A stretch of DNA of 64,000 bases from Chloroflexota bacterium. Lineage in GTDB: Bacteria; Chloroflexota; Anaerolineae; UBA7937; B3-Chlor. The translations under genes and the position numbers were made by a program. Below the pieces are notes generated by a model, which was not told the DNA's origin, did not search any database, and was given only the letters and a program-made list of their open reading frames with translations. Position 1 is the stretch's first letter. Every line of letters starts with the position of its first letter. The stretch is taken from the NCBI GenBank assembly GCA_030603665.1, contig JAUVXJ010000007.1:151398-215397 (forward strand), in the 5' to 3' direction. Positions 18,269-27,829 of the stretch are shown here, piece after piece.

Positions 18269-18709
18269 ATGGTGGGTATTCGCCGAACTGGAGACGCAGT
18301 ATGGACTGGAGACTTGCGGAGCGGCAATGGTCGCATCAGCACCGGGAGCGGTGTCTTACAGGACCAGCCTTACAGCTTCGGTACTCGGTTCGAGGACACA
18401 CCTGGCACCAACCCTGAAGAGTTGATTGCGGCGGCGCATGCAGCTTGCTACAGTATGTCCTTTGCCCACACGCTCAGTAGCAAAGGTTACGAGCTAGAGA
18501 GCATTGAAACGCGTTCGACCGCCACACTCAGGCCCCAGCCTGGAGGAGGATTCAGAATCACCAAGATGCGTCTCGACGTCCGGGCAAGTGTCCCGAACAT
18601 AGACGAGCCAACCTTGCGGAGACTGGCTCACGAAGCGGACAAGGGGTGTCCTGTTTCCAACGCTCTACGGGATGGGCCGACCATCGAGCTCGTAATTGCC
18701 GTCATGTAG
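18269..18709 (+). CDS. osmC: OsmC-family peroxiredoxin
   Basis: A 146-aa thiol peroxidase that detoxifies organic hydroperoxides. The two catalytic cysteines are C60 (ELIAAAHAACYSM) and C127 (ADKGCPVSNAL). TRFEDTPGTNPEELIAAAH is the conserved entry to the active-site helix. AAGGAAAGGAG lies 8-9 bases upstream of the ATG at 18269. Confidence 0.92.
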   Translation: MVGIRRTGDAVWTGDLRSGNGRISTGSGVLQDQPYSFGTRFEDTPGTNPEELIAAAHAACYSMSFAHTLSSKGYELESIETRSTATLRPQPGGGFRITKMRLDVRASVPNIDEPTLRRLAHEADKGCPVSNALRDGPTIELVIAVM

Positions 18710-18753
18710 TCTTCAGCCTGGGTCTCATCGCGCCCGACCGGAAAGCCGGAGAA

Positions 18754-21093
18754 TCACCGCTCCGGCCTGCCATCCCAGCCAGCCAGCCGCGCGGACAGCC
18801 ACCATAGCGCCTGCCCCTTCAGCCTGCAATTGAAGCCGTGAGAGTGCTGACAATCGTCGTCGCTCGTCGGCAGACTGGCACAATCCTCCGGATGCTCGTC
18901 GCACCAGCCATAGCACCAGGGACAGCTGTCATCGGTGTTCGGATAGCAGTTCCCTTCAGGATCGTAGCTCTCGATGTCGGCGAAATCGTACAACACCTTG
19001 CCCTGTTCCCGGACGTATTGCCGGACCAAGTCGTTGTTGCGGGACAAGACGTCGTTGTCGCCATCGGTATGGCCGGTCATGTACACAAAACGCACGTGTG
19101 GATACTCGCTCTCCAGCTGGGCCATTATCTCCAGGTACCGCGGCACCTGCGTCTCCTCGTCGGACATCTCGCCGCACCAGGACCACAGGAAAGCGGTCGC
19201 TTCAGGAACGTCGTCGAGCAGGTCTCGCGCCATGCTAAGAAACTCGTCCGGGTCCCACGACCAATCATCCTCATAGCCCATCCTCAAACACGGCGGGTCG
19301 CTCTGGGCCGGGGCAGTGCGCCACTCGCTGCAGAAGCGGTAGCTAGGCGAGTCCACGTACGCGCTCAGGTAGTCGGCGCCGGCCCATAATTGAGTTCCAT
19401 GCGACGTGGAACCATATGCCCATACGACTCTCTGCTTGGCCTGTTCCAGCCACTGGTCAGGGATGAGGCTGACGTCGGTACAGTTATGATCCACCATGAT
19501 GGCGCCGCCCGACGGAGCGACGGACAAGGGCGCAGAGGTAGGCGCAGGCATGGCTGCGGCCGTCGTGGGAGCCGGTGCGGGCGCAGAGGCAGGCGCGGGC
19601 GCGGGTGCTCCAGATTCGTAGGCCCCCAGGTCGGGCGCGGCGTCGCGGTTCCGTCTCTCCACATCGTCGGTTGGGGCAATGTCCGCGGCTCCAGCATCCA
19701 CGGCGGGGCTCCCTGCCCGCAGGTGCAGGTCTGTCTCGGGCCAGCCAGCCGCAAACAGCGGATCCGAGGCCACGTCGCCGCGGCCCTGGCCGCTGTGAGA
19801 GCTCCATGTACCGTCGGCGATCTCAGCTCTGGTGAAGTCAACGTCGCGCCCACTCACAAACTCAGCAGTGATCTCTCCATCATCCCGGCTCCAGAAGAGG
19901 TTGTGCTCCTCGCGCTGCAGTGTCACCCCCGGCCCCAGGTAAATGCCGATCGGGCCGCCCTCGGTGGGGTCGGCGTTGAAGGCGAAGAGGTTGTTGACCA
20001 GCGTCAGCATCACCGGCGGCGATTCCATCTCCTCCGGGTAGCCTGCGACAAAGGCCCAATTGCGCTCGCTGTACGCCGTGTCCCACATGTTGTAGGCGAT
20101 GGTGTTGTTGACGACCTCCACCGTGCTGGGGAAGGTGCCCACCCACACCGCGCTGTTACCCTGGCCCCAGATGACGTTGTTCTCCATGCGTCCTCCGGCC
20201 CAGAGTTTTATGCCGTTCAGGTGATTGCGGACCACCAGATTGCGCCGCACGACGACGCCCGCCGCGTTCCCCTCCCGGTCGCGGGAATTGAGGTCGATCC
20301 CATCACCGCCGTTGTCGTGGATGTAACAATCCTCCACTAGAACGGGGTAGCCGCGAGCGAACTCGAGGCCATCGGAGCCATAGAAATCCTCGCCGCTCAG
20401 CCCCGTGTCGTAGATCTCCACCCGTCGCACTACCATATGGTTGCATGGGCCCGGTGTGCAATCCACCGCCGAGTATTCGCTGCCGTGGATGACGCTGTCT
20501 TCCAGGGTGATGTACTCAACAGGACCCTCTGAGGGCGGTGATTCGGCGCTCTCGCCATAGGTGAAGCGGATGCTGGTCTCCCCACCCTCTATGTCCAAAT
20601 GATCCAGCTGAATGTGGCTGTTTCGCCCCGACAACTCGATGCCCCACACACTGAAGCCCCGCAGCGCAAACCCGCTGAGGCGCAGGTAGGAGCTTCCCGC
20701 TTCCAGCACCAGCAGTTCCGAGGCCTCGCCTTCACCATCCAGGATGGGCCTCTCGGCGGGGAAGGCGACGAAGACAATGGGCGCTTCAGCCGTGCCAGAG
20801 TGGGTCACACGAATCTCGTCACTGGAGTAGACGCCACCCCGGAAGCAAACGGTGTCCCCCGGTTGGGCGGTATCGGCGGCGTGCTGGAAGGTCGCCCAAG
20901 GTTCCTCCGCGCTACCAAGGTCCGCATCATCGCCGTCAGGGGACACATGGTGGGTGCAGGCGACGGGCTCGACCGGGGCGGTCGATGGCGAAACCACCTC
21001 CTCGTCGGCGCTTCTCCACCCAATGAGGTCGCAGCCCAACAGCAAGCAGGTCACCACGACACAGATGAGTATGCACACGAGGTTGCGGCTCAT
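18754..21093 (-). CDS. Lipoprotein with right-handed beta-helix and SGNH-like C-terminal domain
   Basis: A 779-aa protein from the ATG at 21093 (GGGAGGGGAG upstream); the frame is open further back but the lipoprotein signal [11 protein letters not shown] fits this start. Residues about 45-480 form a beta-helix with the choice-of-anchor-Q ending ([28 protein letters not shown]). An Ala/Pro linker (about 495-535) leads to a C-terminal domain with [35 protein letters not shown] and [14 protein letters not shown], which resembles SGNH-type esterase relatives. Probably surface-anchored and acting on glycans; this is inference. Confidence 0.75.
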   Translation of the reverse strand: MSRNLVCILICVVVTCLLLGCDLIGWRSADEEVVSPSTAPVEPVACTHHVSPDGDDADLGSAEEPWATFQHAADTAQPGDTVCFRGGVYSSDEIRVTHSGTAEAPIVFVAFPAERPILDGEGEASELLVLEAGSSYLRLSGFALRGFSVWGIELSGRNSHIQLDHLDIEGGETSIRFTYGESAESPPSEGPVEYITLEDSVIHGSEYSAVDCTPGPCNHMVVRRVEIYDTGLSGEDFYGSDGLEFARGYPVLVEDCYIHDNGGDGIDLNSRDREGNAAGVVVRRNLVVRNHLNGIKLWAGGRMENNVIWGQGNSAVWVGTFPSTVEVVNNTIAYNMWDTAYSERNWAFVAGYPEEMESPPVMLTLVNNLFAFNADPTEGGPIGIYLGPGVTLQREEHNLFWSRDDGEITAEFVSGRDVDFTRAEIADGTWSSHSGQGRGDVASDPLFAAGWPETDLHLRAGSPAVDAGAADIAPTDDVERRNRDAAPDLGAYESGAPAPAPASAPAPAPTTAAAMPAPTSAPLSVAPSGGAIMVDHNCTDVSLIPDQWLEQAKQRVVWAYGSTSHGTQLWAGADYLSAYVDSPSYRFCSEWRTAPAQSDPPCLRMGYEDDWSWDPDEFLSMARDLLDDVPEATAFLWSWCGEMSDEETQVPRYLEIMAQLESEYPHVRFVYMTGHTDGDNDVLSRNNDLVRQYVREQGKVLYDFADIESYDPEGNCYPNTDDSCPWCYGWCDEHPEDCASLPTSDDDCQHSHGFNCRLKGQALWWLSARLAGWDGRPER

Positions 21094-21225
21094 TCTCCCC
21101 TCCCTATCGATCCACCCACGCGCTTGGCCGTGGGGGCCGCACATGCCAGCGATCACACCGAGGGGCTGGCTCTCCGTGGCGAGGTGGGCCAGGTGATCCC
21201 CAGTGCAGGTGAAACTCCTGGTCGC

Positions 21226-21254
21226 ATTGTACACACCGCTCCGCGGACTGTCAA
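21226..21254 (-). promoter_or_regulatory. Promoter of the beta-helix lipoprotein
   Basis: On the minus strand TTGACA, a 17-base spacer and TACAAT, about 130 bases upstream of the ATG at 21093. Confidence 0.8.
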
Positions 21255-21332
21255 GGCCCCGCCGAGAAGGCAGCTTCCCTGGGGCACCCCGAACCTCCCA
21301 GCAATTGGCTTATCGCGGGCCGAGGCGGTCAC

Positions 21333-21370
21333 CAATACGGCAGTGGTACTGGAGCGGGTGTTGTGCTTGG
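21333..21370 (+). repeat. Dispersed repeat X, copy B
   Basis: CAATACGGCAGTGGTACTGG followed by AGCGGGTGTTGTGCTTGG matches copies A and C over about 38 bases but lacks the CCTGCCCGTGTGGGG part. It is in the 455-bp gap between the beta-helix lipoprotein and the PEP-CTERM gene, which otherwise appears empty. Confidence 0.65.
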
Positions 21371-21547
21371 CAGACCGGGTTGTCCATGGTGATTCGAATT
21401 CCGAGGGCAGCTCGCCATAGACGTGCTGCATGTGACGATATGCAACCGGTGAGACAAGCCGATTACACATGGGGATTGACTGAGCAACACAAAAGGGCCA
21501 TCCCACGAAGGGACAGCCCTTGAAGTAACTACACTCTACTCGGTCGA

Positions 21548-22132
21548 TTACTCTCTCGTCCTCCAGCGCAGCGTTGCGTATCCTGCCAGACCAACCAGGC
21601 CGCTGCCCAGGAGCAGAATCGAACTTGGTTCGGGGACGAAGTCCTCTTCCACCGCGGGAGAGCAATCGTGCGACATGAGAATGGAGACACAGGCCTCATC
21701 TTCGGGCTGGTTCAGACATATCTCAACCTCGCCGAAGTCCTCGGCCGTGAAACCATTGCTGGCCCCGACCTCACCGCCGCAAGCCAACGGTACCGGACCT
21801 TGCTCGAAAAGCGTACCATCGCACCAGAACCCGAAGGTCTCCTTCACAGTCCCACCGGGACTGCTCGCGCCAGCTCAAGTGCCGTCCGTCTTGCCACTCC
21901 CGAAGAGGAAGTCTATGCTTACGACCGCCTCACCCACCTCCCACCCCGCACCGGTGACGGTGAACAGGTAGGGGTCATGGGGGATGTCCTCTGGATGTGT
22001 TTCATAGTCCATTGGGATGCATTCGAAACAACCCTTGTCTACGCTCGCCGATTGCGCAAGCGCCACCCCGCCTGCTAACAACAACGCCATGCCTAAACCG
22101 AGCAACACGCCTCTCACCCAATGCTTCTTCAT
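21548..22132 (-). pseudogene. PEP-CTERM surface protein interrupted by an in-frame TGA
   Basis: From the ATG at 22132 (AGGAGGGAG upstream) a signal peptide (VRGVLLGLGMALLLAGGVAL then AQ) opens a frame that meets TGA at 21875-21877. The same frame continues without further stops to VPEPSSILLLGSGLVGLAGY and a basic tail, a textbook PEP-CTERM sorting signal read by exosortase. Total length would be 194 residues with one stop. A single-base nonsense change is the simplest view; a sequencing error or readthrough is possible. The strong promoter and ribosome site are intact. Confidence 0.75.
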
Positions 22133-22180
22133 CGACTCTCCCTCCTGTGCTCCTACAATGAGTCCAAGCCTATCGTCAGC

Positions 22181-22209
22181 ATTATAGCACATTTCTGAAT
22201 TCGTGTCAA
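22181..22209 (-). promoter_or_regulatory. Consensus sigma-70 promoter of the PEP-CTERM gene
   Basis: On the minus strand TTGACA, 17 bases, TATAAT: a perfect match to the consensus hexamers and spacing, about 50 bases before the ATG. Confidence 0.85.
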
Positions 22210-22357
22210 TCCCAAGTCAACGCTCTTGAGGTGGATCTCCAATGGTTCGGCTCCACGCCAGAATTATTCCGAGACCCTGGTGACGCTGTCATGATTGATA
22301 CGTTCCGTACTCTCCCAGCCAGCTTCATGGTCAGAGACCGCACTCGTCCTCGTCCCC

Positions 22358-22386
22358 TTGCCTTCCACAGTGCCCTCTGCTACACT
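22358..22386 (+). promoter_or_regulatory. Promoter of comM
   Basis: TTGCCT at 22358-22363 and TACACT at 22381-22386 with a 17-bp spacer, 27 bases before the comM ATG. Confidence 0.6.
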
Positions 22387-22412
22387 CCTTGAGGGCTACC
22401 AAGGGAGGCGGC

Positions 22413-23066
22413 ATGCTGGCCAAGGTCTTCAGTTGCGCGGTCATCGGGCTGGAAGGGGCCATCATCCAGGTGGAGGTGGACATCTCCCGCGGGCTGCCCT
22501 CCTTCACCATCGTCGGTCTCCCCGACACCGCCGTCCAGGAATCTCGCGAACGAGTGCGCGCCGCCATCAAGAACTCCGGCCTGGCCTTCCCAGGAACGCG
22601 CCTCACCGTCAACCTGGCCCCTGCGGACTTGCGTAAGGAAGGGCCCGCCTACGACCTGCCCATCGCTCTGGGAATTCTCCTGGCCAACGACCAGCTCTGG
22701 GCCGACGTCTCCTCGTGCCTCTTCGTCGGTGAGCTCTCCCTCGATGGCACCGTGCGCCATACAAACGGCATCCTGCCCATGGCCAGCGTGGCCAAGGACG
22801 AGGGGTTCGAACGAGTCTTCGTGCCGGCCATCGACGCCCCTGAGGCCTCCCTGATCAAGGGCCTGGAGGTGGTGCCCGTGGAGAGCCTGGGCCAGCTGGC
22901 CATGCAACTCCAGGGACTGGAGGAGATCGAGCCCTACCAGCCGGACTCCGACATCGAGGAAGAACCTGCTCCCGAGTACGTCACCGACATGGCTCACGTC
23001 AAAGGGCAGGAACACGTCAAGCGGGCATTGGAAGTGGCGGCTAGCGGCGGCCACAATGTGCTGATG
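22413..23066 (+). pseudogene. comM: comM (Mg-chelatase-like ATPase), 5' part, interrupted by the island
   Basis: The first 218 codons of ComM, the hexameric helicase that promotes branch migration in natural transformation. The N-terminal ChlI-like domain is complete (GLPSFTIVGLPDTAVQESRE, APADLRKEGPAYDLPIALGI) and the frame enters the AAA+ domain at HVKGQEHVKRALEVAASGGH then NVLM. The Walker A sequence expected next (SGPPGAGKT) is missing: after 23066 the DNA is unrelated and a stop follows at 23174. AAGGGAGG precedes the ATG. The 3' half was not found anywhere else in the window except for the separate fragment at 17.6-17.9 kb. Confidence 0.88.
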
Positions 23067-24573
23067 TATTGGACGATACTCCAGGCTCAGCATCCGGGAA
23101 AAGCCCGTCCAGGTCGATCAATGCTTCCCCATCAGGACCGTAACGCACTCTTCCCCGTACTCCCAGCATCTTGAGCACGTTTCGCTTCTCTGCGAAGCCC
23201 AACAGGTCAATACCCTTCCTCACCTCGGCTGAGAACTCCTCCACGGCCTGAATCTGCGCGTCAGTTATCGTTCCTGTCTCTATGCGCGCGCGCAAGTCTG
23301 CCGCTTCCCGTTCTCGCCCGGCGATCTCCTTCTCGATGGAGTGACGTCGCCTAGAGTATTCCGCCTTTCTCATTCCTATATCGGGATCAACGTAAGCATC
23401 AGTAAGAGTCTCCAGCTTCCTTTCGGCTTTATGCTTCGCCTTCAACACCATCTCGAGGCGTTCGGCCACGCTTCGCCGGGCTTCCGCCTCCTCCGCGTCC
23501 CTAGCTTTGTATCCTTGCCACAGAGTGGCAGGATTGAGCAGGACCTCTCTGACAGATTTCCACACCTTTCCCTCCACCACATCAGCGCGTAGGTCTGGGT
23601 GTTTCCGTCCGCCATCTCGATACCAGCGAGTGGGCCTACTGTAGTTCCCCCCGTAGGCGTAGCCACATTCGCCACAGACCAGCATGCCTCTCAACAGGTA
23701 CTGGTGCCAGGGTCTCCCTCTTAGTAGCTTGCGGTTATGCTCCAATCTTCTCTGCGCTTGTTGCCACACGGACCGATCTATGATCGGAGGTACGGGAATC
23801 GCAATCCACTGCTCTCGTGGCCTACGCACCTTCTGCGGGCCATAAGGGCTAGCCCGCCCCAATCGGTTGTAGTAGGCCGTACCTGCATAGGTTTCGTTGG
23901 CGAGGATTCTAGACACCGTGCTCTTAGCCCAGTGTAGGTTGCCCTTATACGTTCTGAAACCATTTGCAGAGAGTCGGCGGGCAATCTCACGGATGGACAA
24001 GAGATCGCTTACGAACCAGTTGAAAATCAGGCGAACTGCATGAGCCTCTTCTTCCACAATGACCAGGTGTCCCTCGCCATCATGTCGGTAGCCGTAGGCA
24101 ATACGGCCTCCACCTACCACGAGTCCCTTGCGGGCCTTGCTGCGTTTTCCACGCTCTGTTCTCTCTCTGAATTTCGCCCGCTCGAATTCGGAGATCGCCG
24201 CTCGTATCTGCTTTTGTAGCCTTCCTTCGTCATCGTCACTATAATCGCCGAGAACATAGCGGACCTTCACGCCAGCCTTGCCGAATTCATCTTCGAGGAG
24301 CATCTGATAGACGGCCTTCCGGGAAAGCCGGTCCAGGTCGTACACTACTAGGGCATCGATCTCTCCCGCCTCGGCCATCCCCCTAATGCGGTCGAGGCCC
24401 GGGCGGTCAAGGGATGCGCCACTGACCCCATCATCCGATACCTCGGCGGCAATCTGCCAGCCTCTTTCCGCTATGTATTCCCGACATGCCTCCAACTGGG
24501 AGGGCAGGCTGTATCCGTGCTCTGCTTGATCTTCAGTTGAAACGCGTGCATACGCCACTGCCCGTTTCGTCAT
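23041..24573 (-). CDS. Large serine recombinase (integrase)
   Basis: A 510-aa recombinase. The catalytic domain has YARVSTEDQ with nucleophile Ser12, VVYDLDRLSRK and the ISEFERAKFRERTERGK helix. The recombinase domain (GYRHDGEGHLVI, IARRLSANGFRT, TVSRILANETYAGTAYYNR) follows. The zinc ribbon has only its first pair, CGECG; where a second Cys pair is usual the sequence is RWYRDGGRKHPDLRADVVEG. A long coiled-coil motif (about 370-460) precedes the C-terminus. The last seven codons lie in comM sequence. Such enzymes integrate and excise phages and mobile elements. Confidence 0.92.
   Translation of the reverse strand: MTKRAVAYARVSTEDQAEHGYSLPSQLEACREYIAERGWQIAAEVSDDGVSGASLDRPGLDRIRGMAEAGEIDALVVYDLDRLSRKAVYQMLLEDEFGKAGVKVRYVLGDYSDDDEGRLQKQIRAAISEFERAKFRERTERGKRSKARKGLVVGGGRIAYGYRHDGEGHLVIVEEEAHAVRLIFNWFVSDLLSIREIARRLSANGFRTYKGNLHWAKSTVSRILANETYAGTAYYNRLGRASPYGPQKVRRPREQWIAIPVPPIIDRSVWQQAQRRLEHNRKLLRGRPWHQYLLRGMLVCGECGYAYGGNYSRPTRWYRDGGRKHPDLRADVVEGKVWKSVREVLLNPATLWQGYKARDAEEAEARRSVAERLEMVLKAKHKAERKLETLTDAYVDPDIGMRKAEYSRRRHSIEKEIAGREREAADLRARIETGTITDAQIQAVEEFSAEVRKGIDLLGFAEKRNVLKMLGVRGRVRYGPDGEALIDLDGLFPDAEPGVSSNTSAHCGRR
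23056..23072. other. Inferred left attachment junction (attL) of the island in comM
   Basis: comM homology ends with codons V-L-M at 23058-23066, and the recombinase reading frame on the other strand runs through this point and stops at 23041-23043 inside comM DNA. The exact crossover dinucleotide cannot be fixed without attR or an uninterrupted comM from a relative. Confidence 0.65.
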
Positions 24574-24775
24574 ATCCTACCCCCAATACCGAAAGCGGCC
24601 CGCCCGCTCCTCGCCGACGACGCAGGTAGGCCGCCATGATTGACTGTGCTTTCCGGGCTGTCGTAGAATCATCTTTCGCCGGTCGCCACCTGCCTTTGAG
24701 TCGTCAGCGGCTTTGTTAGGGCCGTGTGGGTGCCAGCAACATCTGCGCGGCGAGCCGGCGTCATGGCGGACGCCT

Positions 24776-24952
24776 CTACCTGGTTTCAGGCATCCCCCCA
24801 TCCAGTTCGACGGCGGCCGGGTGGTCGCTAACCCATCCCCTAAGGTAGCGGCGCAAGACCTGACTGAGCGTGATGTCCTCGCGCTTGGCCTTGGCCTTGG
24901 CCCGATCATACAGATCCTCTGGCAACCTGAACGTTATGCTTGTCTCGCCCAT
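24776..24952 (-). CDS. Ribbon-helix-helix (CopG/Arc-type) DNA-binding protein
   Basis: A 58-aa protein: ETSITFRLPEDLYDRAKAKA, then KREDITLSQVLRRYLRGW. This is a clear ribbon-helix-helix fold (beta strand T-x-R-L-P-E, helix A, turn, helix B). GGTGAG is the ribosome site. It has a strong promoter whose hexamers flank an AGGT-N6-ACCT inverted repeat, so it may repress itself and possibly the recombinase that follows 200 bases downstream on the same strand. Confidence 0.8.
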   Translation of the reverse strand: MGETSITFRLPEDLYDRAKAKAKREDITLSQVLRRYLRGWVSDHPAAVELDGGMPETR

Positions 24953-24986
24953 GGTCTCACCACGTCCTGCGCTGTCTTACGCGAGC

Positions 24987-25015
24987 AGTATACACCAGGT
25001 TCGGTCACCTGTCAA
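24987..25015 (-). promoter_or_regulatory. Promoter with internal inverted repeat, upstream of the RHH gene
   Basis: On the minus strand TTGACA, 17 bases, TATACT. Between the hexamers lies AGGT-GACCGA-ACCT, an inverted repeat that could be an operator. Apart from this, the 525-bp gap 24,953-25,476 contains only weak, unsupported frames. Confidence 0.78.
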
Positions 25016-25476
25016 GTAGCGACTGCACAGGGGCAGTGCGGCTGCTGTGTGTTTGCCAAGGTTCAGTTTGTGCTCGCCACATTCACTTGTTAGCCTCCCT
25101 GAGTTGCAGTGTCGATTTGCAGCAGTCGGCGTCTTGCGGGCAAACTTGCCCACCCTAGCCAGCGTCTCGCAGGCTCGCGCGATCATACCTCCAGAGTCCC
25201 TGACCGCACTCACTCCGAGACCACCTGGTCACCTATCCGGCGCTTGCGATAGAAGTACAGTCCGTTGCCTCGCCGTTCCCACCCAATTCTTCTACGCCTT
25301 TGTGCCACATCTTCCCGCCATCCCCGCGTTCAGGTTGAACCTTCCGCGTATGACGGGTTTCGCCTTTGTTAAGGGTTTTGCATACAAGAGCACCATTATT
25401 GCTCCTGTCCAGGGGACTCGCGCAACAACCCGGGAAAGCCTTCACAACGCTTCACACCCTTCACACTGGCTAGCCA

Positions 25477-27633
25477 TTAGCGCTTCTCGGAAAGCAAGCC
25501 TATACCTTTGTAGTACCGCCCTCTAGCATCCTTGCCCCTATCAAATCCTCGCTCTATCATGCACCGCCCGAAGGCTGTGGCGCTGATCACTGGCTCCCCA
25601 TTTACCTCGCCCCATCTTTGGTACGCTTCATGAAGCTTCCCAGCCCGCACCGTGGCCGTGCTATCCAGGAGGCAGCAATCCTCCAAGAATGTCCCCAGTA
25701 AGTCCATTTCTGCGCGGTAGCTGGCCGTGGCCTCGGTTACCTCACTCGGTTCTCCCAGACCGTCCTTCTGCCATGCCTGACAACCCTCCAGCGCCCAGCG
25801 GAGGATACCGGGAAACTCTGCCAACAATCTCTCCGGGAGGTTCTTGTCCTGTTCATCCTCTGGGATCGTCACTGTGAAGGGGATCAGTCTTATCCGCCTC
25901 CATATCGCATGGTCTGTTCCTCGGATAGTTGGCTTGTGATTCGTGCCGACGAACAGCTTGAATGTGGGTACAAATTCAAACCACTCGCGGTGTAGGAACC
26001 TTGCTACAATCTTGTCACCGCCTGTCATAGCTTTGACTAGGCTTTCTGCCAACCGACGCTCATCTTCGACCTCAATGGTGGACACGAATCGTGCCCCCCT
26101 CATCCTAGCCAAGTCGTTGGGGATCGTACCGTGACGTTTCACCAGCACCGCCTCGACCGGGGCTTGTTGTGAGTAGTCTTCACCTAGCATAGCGCTTATC
26201 GTTTGCAGAAACGTAGTCTTTCCGTTTGCCCCTGTACCGTAGAGGATGAAGAGGACCTGCTCGCGTGTGCTGCCGGTCAAGGCATACCCAATGGCCCGCT
26301 GTAGGAAGCCGATAAGGTTCTGATTGCCATTCGTAACCCTCTCTAGGAAGGCGTCCCACAGCGGCGCGATAGCGTGTGGGTCATAGTGGACCGGCGCTAT
26401 CTTGGTCATCAGGTTCTCGCGACGATGATCGAGTAGCTCGCCTGTGCGGAGGTCTAGGGTGCCGTTCATCACATTCAGCAACCACGGGTCTCTGTCGAGG
26501 GATTCAGGGGGTATTGGGATACCTGGCTCACTCCGGGTAGATTCTAGCATTGCCTTGAGTCGGTAGGTCGCCTCCGAACTCTGCGCATGCTTTGATATTC
26601 TCTTGCGGTCCTTCGCGTCCCCTGCACAGGCCGCCTCTGCGTATATGGTAGCGACCGTCGCCTTCGCCCGGCGTTCCACCTCGCCGCTGGTGTCCCGCGC
26701 CCAGCGTGATCCGTCCCAAACCAGCCAGCATGCCCAAGGGTACACGTAGCGGAGATCAAGGCCGTGCTGGCCGACAAGTCGCTTGGCGTTCCCCAGGTCA
26801 GTTAGGTGCGTCTCAAGGGCAATCCCATCTTCTACGCGGCTGGGCGTATCTTCTTCGGAGCGTCGACGGTCATCCTCCGGCGGTGTCCTCGGCTTCGCCA
26901 TTCCTGCCTCCATGCCGCTGCGGATTGTGCCCTCAATTTCCCTTTGCCCCAGGCCAATGCCAAGGACAGTTGACGTCAGAGTCTGCTCAACGCCGGTCCG
27001 GTCTAGCAGCCCAGCACCGACAAGTTGGCCCCCGGAGAAGGCGGAGGTATTGAGTTGACTGTTTCGCTCCCCTCTCGGTGTCATGGCTAGTCTGCCGATC
27101 TCGGGGCAAGGGGCGCTTTTCCTCAGATGTACGCCCAGGACCTCCAACGTGGAGATTGTCAGGATGGGCACATCGGGATTCAGCCAACGATACGGCTTAC
27201 CGGTCTCGAGATGGATGGACGGGGGCGCGACTACTTGGCCGCCGTTGAAACGCATATCCCTGGCTCCCTTACCATTCCAGAAGAACTGCTGCGTGCTTAA
27301 CCCCTTGCCATCGCGAATCCTGTAGTAGGTGTGACGGCCGCCGCTTCCGGTCTCCACTACTATGGTGTCTGAGAGGTCTTGGTGCTCCGACGCCCAATCC
27401 TCATGGGCATCGGGATCGTCCCAATCGAGGACGAGGAGATTCCCTGAGACGTCCCCGGTGACTATGCCAACATTGACACCCTGTGCTTCCCCGAAGAACT
27501 CCCACAGCTCAGAATTGTCAGACCGGCGCTCTCGATATTGCCTCCAGGAGATCGTGGGGCGCTTGCCCTCCAAGGGTATGCAGCAGAGTCCAGCCTCCGA
27601 ATATCGCATTGCCGTCCTGTAGACTTCATTCAT
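25477..27633 (-). CDS. P4/D5-type primase-helicase
   Basis: A 718-aa replication protein. The N-terminal prim-pol domain (residues about 1-180) shows GKRPTISWRQY, VGIVTGDVSGNLLVLDWDD, ETGSGGRHTYYR and GGQVVAPPSIH. Residues about 285-420 match the D5 N-terminal region (WDGSRWARD, LNVMNGTLDLRTGEL). The SF3/D5 helicase follows, with Walker A GTGANGKTT near residue 468, STIEVEDERRL and LFVGTNHKPTIRGTDHAIWR. Such proteins initiate replication of satellite phages and integrative plasmids. It is the last gene of a small minus-strand operon. Confidence 0.92.
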   Translation of the reverse strand: MNEVYRTAMRYSEAGLCCIPLEGKRPTISWRQYRERRSDNSELWEFFGEAQGVNVGIVTGDVSGNLLVLDWDDPDAHEDWASEHQDLSDTIVVETGSGGRHTYYRIRDGKGLSTQQFFWNGKGARDMRFNGGQVVAPPSIHLETGKPYRWLNPDVPILTISTLEVLGVHLRKSAPCPEIGRLAMTPRGERNSQLNTSAFSGGQLVGAGLLDRTGVEQTLTSTVLGIGLGQREIEGTIRSGMEAGMAKPRTPPEDDRRRSEEDTPSRVEDGIALETHLTDLGNAKRLVGQHGLDLRYVYPWACWLVWDGSRWARDTSGEVERRAKATVATIYAEAACAGDAKDRKRISKHAQSSEATYRLKAMLESTRSEPGIPIPPESLDRDPWLLNVMNGTLDLRTGELLDHRRENLMTKIAPVHYDPHAIAPLWDAFLERVTNGNQNLIGFLQRAIGYALTGSTREQVLFILYGTGANGKTTFLQTISAMLGEDYSQQAPVEAVLVKRHGTIPNDLARMRGARFVSTIEVEDERRLAESLVKAMTGGDKIVARFLHREWFEFVPTFKLFVGTNHKPTIRGTDHAIWRRIRLIPFTVTIPEDEQDKNLPERLLAEFPGILRWALEGCQAWQKDGLGEPSEVTEATASYRAEMDLLGTFLEDCCLLDSTATVRAGKLHEAYQRWGEVNGEPVISATAFGRCMIERGFDRGKDARGRYYKGIGLLSEKR

Positions 27634-27829
27634 GGGCTTCCTCCACTATCAATCGCCCATTCCGTGCCCGCCTTGTCGAATCAGCCACTGGTGTCGGCTG
27701 CGAGCAACGCTCACTGTTATCGCTGGTCTCTCTGTCTGCGTGTCGGGCGCAGTCCAGAATGATCTTGTACGCTCTCCAAAGACCGCAGCGAGCATCAGCG
27801 TCTAGGATAAGGCCTGGACTAGGCCCCAT
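27626..27829 (-). CDS. Small hypothetical protein in the primase operon
   Basis: A 67-aa protein starting at ATG 27829 (GAGGGG upstream), overlapping the previous gene by 11 bases and the primase start by 8. The frame opens 14 codons earlier but without a ribosome site. It contains LILDADARCGLWRAYKIILD and a basic tail. No family recognised; the double overlap argues that it is translated. Confidence 0.6.
   Translation of the reverse strand: MGPSPGLILDADARCGLWRAYKIILDCARHADRETSDNSERCSQPTPVADSTRRARNGRLIVEEAHE

Noticed and set aside
25047..25526. 159-codon plus-strand frame after the primase gene
   Set aside because: No ribosome site or family; overlaps the 3' end of the primase in antisense and the composition looks random.
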